Positions 58,194 through 64,000 of a stretch of DNA of 64,000 bases are shown here, one piece after another. The position numbers were made by a program, and so were the translations under genes. The stretch's first letter is position 1; each line of letters begins with the position of its first letter. Under the pieces are notes generated by a model. That model did not search any database and had not been told where the DNA came from. It saw nothing but the letters and a program-made list of their open reading frames with translations. Source of the stretch: Sclerodactyla briareus (taxonomy: Eukaryota; Echinodermata; Holothuroidea; Dendrochirotida; Sclerodactylidae); assembly GCA_026419785.1 (NCBI GenBank), contig JAODTK010005883.1, positions 1-64,000 of the forward strand. The letters run 5' to 3'.

Positions 58194-59039
58194 CTTGGTA
58201 TTGGGGTGGCCTAAGAGCAGGTGATGTTGAAAGTTGCTTAGCTTTCCAAAATGAGGACTAGTTCAAAAATCATTGAGACTTGGTCCAACTGTCATTAGGT
58301 GAAGAAAAGTTAAAAACACTCTCTTTGAATTTAAGTTAAAGTACATGGACAGATGTTTTTCGAGGGGGCTACTCGGAATATTTATCGGGTGAATGCATTG
58401 GTTCCACTATTTAGCGACATATTGAGGATGAAGCATTTGGTCACGAGGTGGTGGTGGGAATATTTCCCTTGAAGTTGGATGAAACTGTCATCGCAATACT
58501 AAAAACTAAATTTTTTTTTTTCACACTAACAATATACCAAACAGAGCGTTTTACGGTCATTTAGATTTCAGAATTATTGGAATGGCCAAGTGGGTAAGAA
58601 GTCAGCAACAAGATGAGAAGTTCTCGAATATACATCTCATTAGTGAACATATAGATTTGCAAGGAATGCACATCATTGACGACGATATGAAAATCGCCTA
58701 CTGTTGTAATTTCTTCACTGTGTAGGTATAGGTTAAATATCACACACATGGTAAATTTATTCACGGTGATCATTGTGAAGAAAATGAAGTTTTGAATATG
58801 CAGGACTCTACATAAACGGCAGTGTGTTCTACTGTGATAATTATTTCCCCAGGTTTGAAGTTTATTGGGGACTTCCCCCCTCGCACATCGAGACATTGAT
58901 ATACCATTGGCGTTGCAGGAAAGGAACATTACCGGTAAGTTTTTGCTCAAATAATGGGAATTTGGTTTCTGTTTTTTTCTCCAGAAGAGAAACAACAGAT
59001 CACTCCGGGGGCCGTGTTTAGGTCTGTGTTGTGTGAATG
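58194..59039. other. Satellite C unit, right half, then no gene recognised
   Basis: The first 100 bp or so completes the interrupted satellite C unit. A 163-codon minus frame (59052-58561) has no recognisable domain and no supporting context. Confidence 0.4.
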
Positions 59040-59300
59040 TGAGTGTTGTCACACTTTCGTAGTAGCAGGATTTCCTAACGTAAGATGATTCTGTTGGAGT
59101 TCGTGAGTAGTATTGGGGTTCTGTGAATCACGATCTGATTAGATTTGGAGCACAAATGTGACTGATTAGGTATGGTAATCAGGGACATTAGGCACATATT
59201 GTTGCAGGAAATAAGAAAGATGAACTGATTAGATTCGCGTGAATATGCTATTGAGACGTCTAATTTGCAAGAATTATGCAAACTTTTGAAAGGTTGTCAT
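59040..59300 (+). repeat. Dispersed repeat R5, copy 2
   Basis: Partner of 40235-40540. It leads directly into the palindrome at 59307. Confidence 0.6.
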
Positions 59301-59306
59301 TTTTTT

Positions 59307-59333
59307 AGCTCAACCAGCTATGCTGGCTGAGCT
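59307..59333. repeat. Palindrome AGCTCAACCAGC...GCTGGCTGAGCT
   Basis: A 12-bp stem with one mismatch and a 3-base loop; the best-preserved copy after the one at 5037. Followed by ATTGTGATGCC and (TCCA)n. Confidence 0.65.
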
Positions 59334-59353
59334 ATTGTGATGCCCATGTCTTC

Positions 59354-59470
59354 TATCCATCCATCCATCTATCCATCTTTCTCTTCTCCCCTTCCTCCCC
59401 CCTCTCTCTCTCCCCCCTCCCCCCCCCCCCCCCCCCCCGCCCTCTCTCTCTCCCCCTCTCTCTCTCTCGA
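59354..59470. repeat. (TCCA)n, CT-rich and C-run simple sequence
   Basis: TCCATCCATCCATC followed by TCTC/CCCC sequence with a C-run of about 20 (59418-59438). Peptides rich in Ser/Pro or Gly/Arg from here are artefacts. Confidence 0.92.
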
Positions 59471-61050
59471 TAACTCGACCTTCTCCGAACGGATAGAGCT
59501 GATGTGTGTTTCCCCATAATGCTTCCACGAGCCCAAAGTTTTGGATCAGGTCATAGGTCATCTGAGGTCACCGAGGTCGAAGTCTGAAAACTTGGGAACA
59601 CAGAATTGTTAGTCTGATCAAGTTGAAATTTGTGCATACCTCTCATATGGGGAGTACAGGACGTTTTTTTTTTCATATAAATCGGGGTCTTTTTTTTTTA
59701 AATCGACAATCTGTGTAAAATTGTCATTTCCGCTGGAATAATCTTGTAATTACGAGTACTCGACCCCTTTTGGATAAATGGAGCCTATAACTGGTGTGTT
59801 CCACATGATGAGTTCATGGACCCCATTGTTGGGGGTCTGGTCCACGCATCTGAGTTCACTTCCAAAGAAGTCCAGAGTTGTTGATTTTGCCAAGAGCTGA
59901 AATTTGGTATATAACTTTCTATGCGGGGAGTACAAGAAACCTGTCGTTTCCTAATAGATCAGGTCGTGTCTTGTCAAAAATATTATTCTGTAGGAAAAAC
60001 AAACAAACTTGTGAACACGATGACGCAACCCCTTTAGATAGATGAAGCTCCCATTTGGATTGTGTTTTCCATGATGGGTACATGAACCATCGGTTTGTCA
60101 GCAGGTCCGAGGCCACCTGAGGTCACTGAAGGCCAAGGCAGGAATACGGAATTAGTATGCTTAGTATGATCTAAGACTCTAATAGCTTCCCCTCATCAAG
60201 AGCGATCTAACTAATCAAAATATAATTTTGCAAATGTCAGCTCTCAACACAATAACTCCATCCCACCTGATGGTTCAAGCTCATACTCCGGTATTTGAGT
60301 TACCCATAATGACACATATTCCTCATTGTGTTTGGGTCAGGTAAATAGGTAATCTGAAGTCAGAGATGTCAAAAGACAAAAACCTTGTTTAACACGAGGA
60401 GTCAAGATTTGGCTTGGTGTGATCAGGTTGAAATTCGGTATGCGCAGCTTTTCTCATAAATAGTACAAGAGAAACTGTTGTTTTTGGTGGAGACCGGGGG
60501 TCAGTTCGGGAAAAACTGGACACATTGTGGAAAATAAATAATTCGCCAAATTCTAGCTTGCTCGATCCCACTTCGATGGTCAAAGGTCATACTTGTTATG
60601 TGGATTCCTATAATTAGTAATTAGTATATTTTAATACATGAATCCTATTGTTTTGGAGTCAGGGCAAAGTTCATATGAGGTCGAGAGATGTCAAAATCCG
60701 GGAACCTTGTAAATACGATTATTCCAGAATGCCCGACCCGGGTGACATTCAGTATGCAGCTGCCTCATGGGAAGTACAAGTACCATATTTTCTCGGTAAG
60801 CCGGGGGTCAGTTACTGGAAAATGGAATTTTTGAAATATCGATAGTTTAGAGGCCAATTCCGCTGTTAATTAACACCCTATTGTATTGGGTGCAATAGTG
60901 GTCCCCATAGAGGTCCCATAGTCCCGTACACTTTTTAACACAATAGATCCAGAATACCGGGTTTGGATCAAGTTAAATTCGGTTTATGCAGCTTTCTATT
61001 GAACTCTTGTTTTTAGTGCGAAATAATGATAATTTAACTTAAGTATATAA
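59470..61050 (+). repeat. Satellite C main array, about 240-300-bp units
   Basis: Five or six units. Each includes AACACGAT-A-C-C, GATGGAT-GAGCTCA, a CCATGATG-GTACATGAACC phrase, GGTCAGGTC-AGGTCATCTGAG, then GATCAAGTTGAAATT-GGTATGC and GCTTTCTCAT-G-GGAGTACAAG. Confidence 0.8.
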
Positions 61051-61999
61051 TAGCCTTGTTCCGAGACCTCCCTGAAAATTGGCAGCTTTCAATTTCGGTC
61101 CAGAATTTACCACACGGGTTAGAACCTTCTACTCAAAGTGTGGATGAATGCGTTAAATATACTAATTTCAAGTCGGAACATTCCCCCTTTGAAGCTCTCG
61201 TGCAACTAGTTTTACTTTTCTTGATCCTGTCAAATCAACCTAATGGGTTCCTTAAATATGTTATTTTTTCCCACAAACTCTGGAATTGGGGGGAACGGGG
61301 ACGTTTGTTGTTAATCCATCTGGAGAGCATTATTTCAAGTTGCAATGTACTTTGGTGGAAGGATAAAATTATAAAGATGATACGTGTGGATACGGAAACG
61401 CAACCAAGGCGATTTCCGTTTGTTCAAATGTAATCGACCTGCTCAATACTGACATGGCTTTATAGACAGCGTCTATAAGGCATGGCTCGGTTATACATTT
61501 ACTCATTCATCGTCTAGGTATGTGTACTAAATTGACTCGTTCATCGAGTTTGGCGAGAAATACACACACAAAAAAAACAAACATTGTTATATGTGAGGAA
61601 TCACTGGAACTTTATTTCAGGATGCCCGGTTACCTCAGGGTTTATACTGACATAGAACATACGTTCTTCAAGAGGCACTTTGTATTCCAAATTGGAACGG
61701 TTTCTTTGGTTATAAGGATTTCATGAGGCACCCGTACATTTTTTTAAAATATTGCACATGAAATACTCTATTTATCAGTAGTCAAAACTGAGAGAGCACA
61801 ATCCGCACATTACTAACTTTTGTTGTTATTTTCAATCTTATAATGCTGGACAAGGATATCCCACGCAGAAAACGAGATATTACGTATGATGAATTGGAGG
61901 ATTTTTTTTTTAAATTCAATTTTTTAATTTTTAGTTTTTTCTTTTTTTTCCCCCTGTTTTTTAATTTTTGAATTTTGGGGAAAAGAAAGAAAATGGGAT
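61051..61999. other. No gene recognised
   Basis: A 125-codon plus frame (61056-61433) has balanced composition but no motif or neighbouring exon. T-rich run at 61900-61975. Confidence 0.35.
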
Positions 62000-62135
62000 G
62001 AAAAAAAGACCTCACCTGAAAGGATGAAGTTCATCCACTTGGTATTTGAGTTCTCCATGATAAGGGCATGGATCCCCTATTGTGAATCTTTGAGCATGTA
62101 AGCTGACAATGTTTAGCTTGATCGAGTTAGGATCA
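62000..62135 (+). repeat. Satellite C, isolated unit
   Basis: CTCACCTGAAAGGATGAAG, CCACTTGGTATTTGAGTTCTC and CCATGATAAGGGCATGGATC. It preserves the empty target (62037-62044) of the MITE at 56018. Confidence 0.65.
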
Positions 62136-62870
62136 ATCAAGACACACTAAGCTCTCTGGCTTTGTCTGGTTATTTTATTGTTGAAAACCACTTATCCCAC
62201 TTCTATTTCAGTTATATATGGAGTCAGAGAAGAACACGAGCGTTTTCGTCTCGATTTGGGGAGCGGCACGTGGACGGTAAATATGTGTGCTGATCCTGCT
62301 AATCCCTTCTTGTTTCGACTGTACGTGGACACAGTGTGACACATTCTTCCCATTCTTTTATTTTCCCCTCTGCCGATTTCTCAGAAAGTGTATTCTCATT
62401 TCAGTACTATAGGTGTCCCTACAACCATCGAAATAGGAATCCTATACCGGTGATAATTCAACCTATTTTAGGTAGTTGTATTCTCAATCCAGTACGGGTA
62501 GTTCCATCCCGTCTACAAAATAAATAACCCACCTGTGGTGAGGTGGGATTTATTCTCTGCGTGAGACGGTCTGATTGATTAGGCACACTCGCTTGCTCAA
62601 TCAATCAATCCATCGATCATCTACCATCACTCAAAACTCGTTGGAATACATGCTTGGAAGACCACCTGGCCAATCCACTCGCTGCTTTGCCCGAATTGCT
62701 TTCGACTGCCCAACTTGGCGATCTGCCTCCCGTGTCCTGACAGTATGGGATTTATTGTTAATAATATCATGAGTATTGTTATCATTATCATGCGCACTTT
62801 TCATAAAAAAAAAAACCAAGACAATGCGTCAAAAAGCGCTTCAAAAAATAGAATTACACAACACCGTGGC
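62136..62870. other. No gene recognised
   Basis: A hairpin CCCACC...GGTGGG at 62528-62547 and an ATCAATC/CAATC-rich bit near 62600. A-run at about 62807-62817. Confidence 0.4.
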
Positions 62871-64000
62871 AAGTAAATGTGGCATGTATCGGTGAAAAAA
62901 ATATTAATAAAGCACACTATAAAAAAAAAAAAAACTGCCAGTACAGAAAAGATCTTGGAGGCACCAGAGGGGGTAGCATGAATATGAAATGGATAGGACC
63001 ACAGAGAAGCGAGAAAGGAATATAGAAAAAGCTGTTGTAAATAAAAGATAACGAGTAAGAAACAGTTGGAGATTAAAAGTTTGCGGATCACAATGCTCTT
63101 CTGAGGTTGTACACTGTTAGCTGTCGGTTAGGGGAGCGGGTGTTGCTGAACGAAAAGGCTGGTATGATGTACAGTACCTTGAAACTCTATGCACCGTCTT
63201 ATAGGGAGCCAGTAAGGATCGTTCAAAACGGGTGTAATATGTAAATACCGCGACTTCCTCGTGATTATGCGAGCTTCAGTATTTTTTCACACTTAGCATT
63301 CTTTCCAGGGATGATTGTGGTGCTCCAATCAGCAAAGAGTTGCCGTAGTACAGATGCGGGGTTAACGTAATTTGTTACGTAATTTTGGTTGCGTAATCAG
63401 TAGGAAAGCGTCCTATGCTACCAGTATCTCGGAGGTGCTTGTATGCTGATCCGGAGACGCATGTGATTTGGTCAGACATGTTTAATCAGTAGGAAAGCGT
63501 CCTATGCTACCAGTATCTCGGAGGTGCTTGTATGCTGATCCGGAGACGCATGTGATTTGGTCAGACATGTTTGGAGAGGGTCAAACTCTACACAGAGTTT
63601 CCTTATTCAGTTTCAGCTTGTTGTTAAGCATCCATTCATCTTGCCAATTACACATTCCACTTCACGGCGAGTTGACTCGCCTCGTGAGCATGCTCCTTTA
63701 TTTAGGTTTAAATGACGCATATATCGTGTATCATCTCACTGAAAGTGGTAGCTGAGTCGATGTGATCTAATATGCTCGCCAAGAGGTGCGATGAACATGC
63801 TATAGATCTTGGAACATAAGACTGAACCTTGGGACACACCATGCTTTGAGACAACTGGCTCGAAGCAATGGTTACCGGTGGTCACAAATTATTTGCAATC
63901 GCGATCCAGTAATTTCGAGAGGTAAAGAAGTTACCTAGTATGTTCTGTTCTAGCCCAGGCTTGTTTAGATAAGGTCTGATCTGTGCACACTTGAAATCAT
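62870..64000 (-). pseudogene. L2-like LINE reverse transcriptase remnant
   Basis: Reading from the window edge on the minus strand: LDRDCK, a stop, then FVTTGNHCFEPVVSKHGVSQ and GSVLCSKIYSMFIAPLGEHI (about 63885-63770), corresponding to the GVPQGSVLGP motif. After one stop, DDT lies at the catalytic YADD position, followed by KMNGWLTTS. Further on LHITPVLNDPYWLPIRRCIEF (about 63245-63185) fits the H-T-VL-LHWLPV-RI-F block after the thumb in L2/CR1 elements. Several stops and frameshifts make it inactive. The 5' part lies beyond the window. The 96-codon minus frame at 63091-62801 is probably downstream non-coding sequence. Confidence 0.72.
63394..63571. repeat. Perfect 89-bp tandem duplication
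   Basis: 63394-63482 and 63483-63571 are identical, from TAATCAGTAGGAAAGCG to AGACATGTT. It lies inside the old LINE fragment, between the fingers/palm part and the HWLP-like block, and adds 89 bases (not a multiple of three). Confidence 0.95.

Noticed and set aside
58561-59052. 163-codon minus-strand frame
   Set aside because: No motif, no splice context and no similarity that I recognise.
59310-59561. Gly/Arg-rich minus-strand protein
   Set aside because: Translation of CT-rich and C-run simple sequence.
61056-61433. 125-codon plus frame as a gene
   Set aside because: Composition is acceptable, but there is no motif, no neighbouring exon and the region joins satellite C.

Overview
The window looks like non-coding, repeat-dominated DNA from an animal nuclear genome, most likely a marine invertebrate. 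I cannot name the species. The reasons are the absence of any long intact reading frame, the presence of CR1, L2 and restriction-endonuclease type LINE remnants, tRNA-derived SINEs, several diverged 120-300 bp tandem-repeat families, many microsatellites and long G or C homopolymers. I found no operon, rRNA gene, CRISPR array or convincing functional tRNA gene. I see no complete host gene. Two places (7.0-7.3 kb and 22.0-22.9 kb) have coding-like composition and might be exons or old retroelement genes.

Layout. 0-13 kb: dispersed repeats, a GC-rich element with a tandem duplication (1.56-3.01 kb), a 150-bp higher-order satellite (5.3-6.6 kb), a tRNA-derived SINE with a tetranucleotide tail (10.8-11.2 kb) and a LINE 3' part with a zinc knuckle (12.6-13.8 kb). 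15.5-19.95 kb: one degraded CR1-type LINE on the minus strand, still showing ORF1 (Cys motif plus SGNH esterase) and ORF2 (endonuclease plus reverse transcriptase). Its 3' end is tandemly duplicated. 20-33 kb: fragments of short palindromic repeats, an inverted copy of the GC-rich element, two SINEs and a tandem array. 33.7-37.7 kb: a unit of about 2 kb present twice in tandem. 40-50 kb: microsatellite, 128-bp array, another reverse transcriptase fragment, a SINE and second copies of most repeats seen in 0-11 kb. 50-62 kb: arrays of a 240-300 bp repeat, one copy of which is split by a 2.2-kb non-autonomous DNA transposon with inverted ends. 62.9-64 kb: an L2-like reverse transcriptase remnant carrying a perfect 89-bp tandem duplication.

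How it fits together. Nothing here suggests genes acting in a pathway. Mobile elements provide the main structure: autonomous LINEs (all visibly broken), SINEs that would depend on LINE enzymes, and non-autonomous elements that carry tandem repeats inside them. The blocks at 1-10.5 kb and 43.4-49.7 kb contain the same modules in a partly permuted order. Many coding frames are broken by single-base gains or losses, and paralogous repeats differ largely by short indels. This may reflect age, or residual errors in a long-read assembly.
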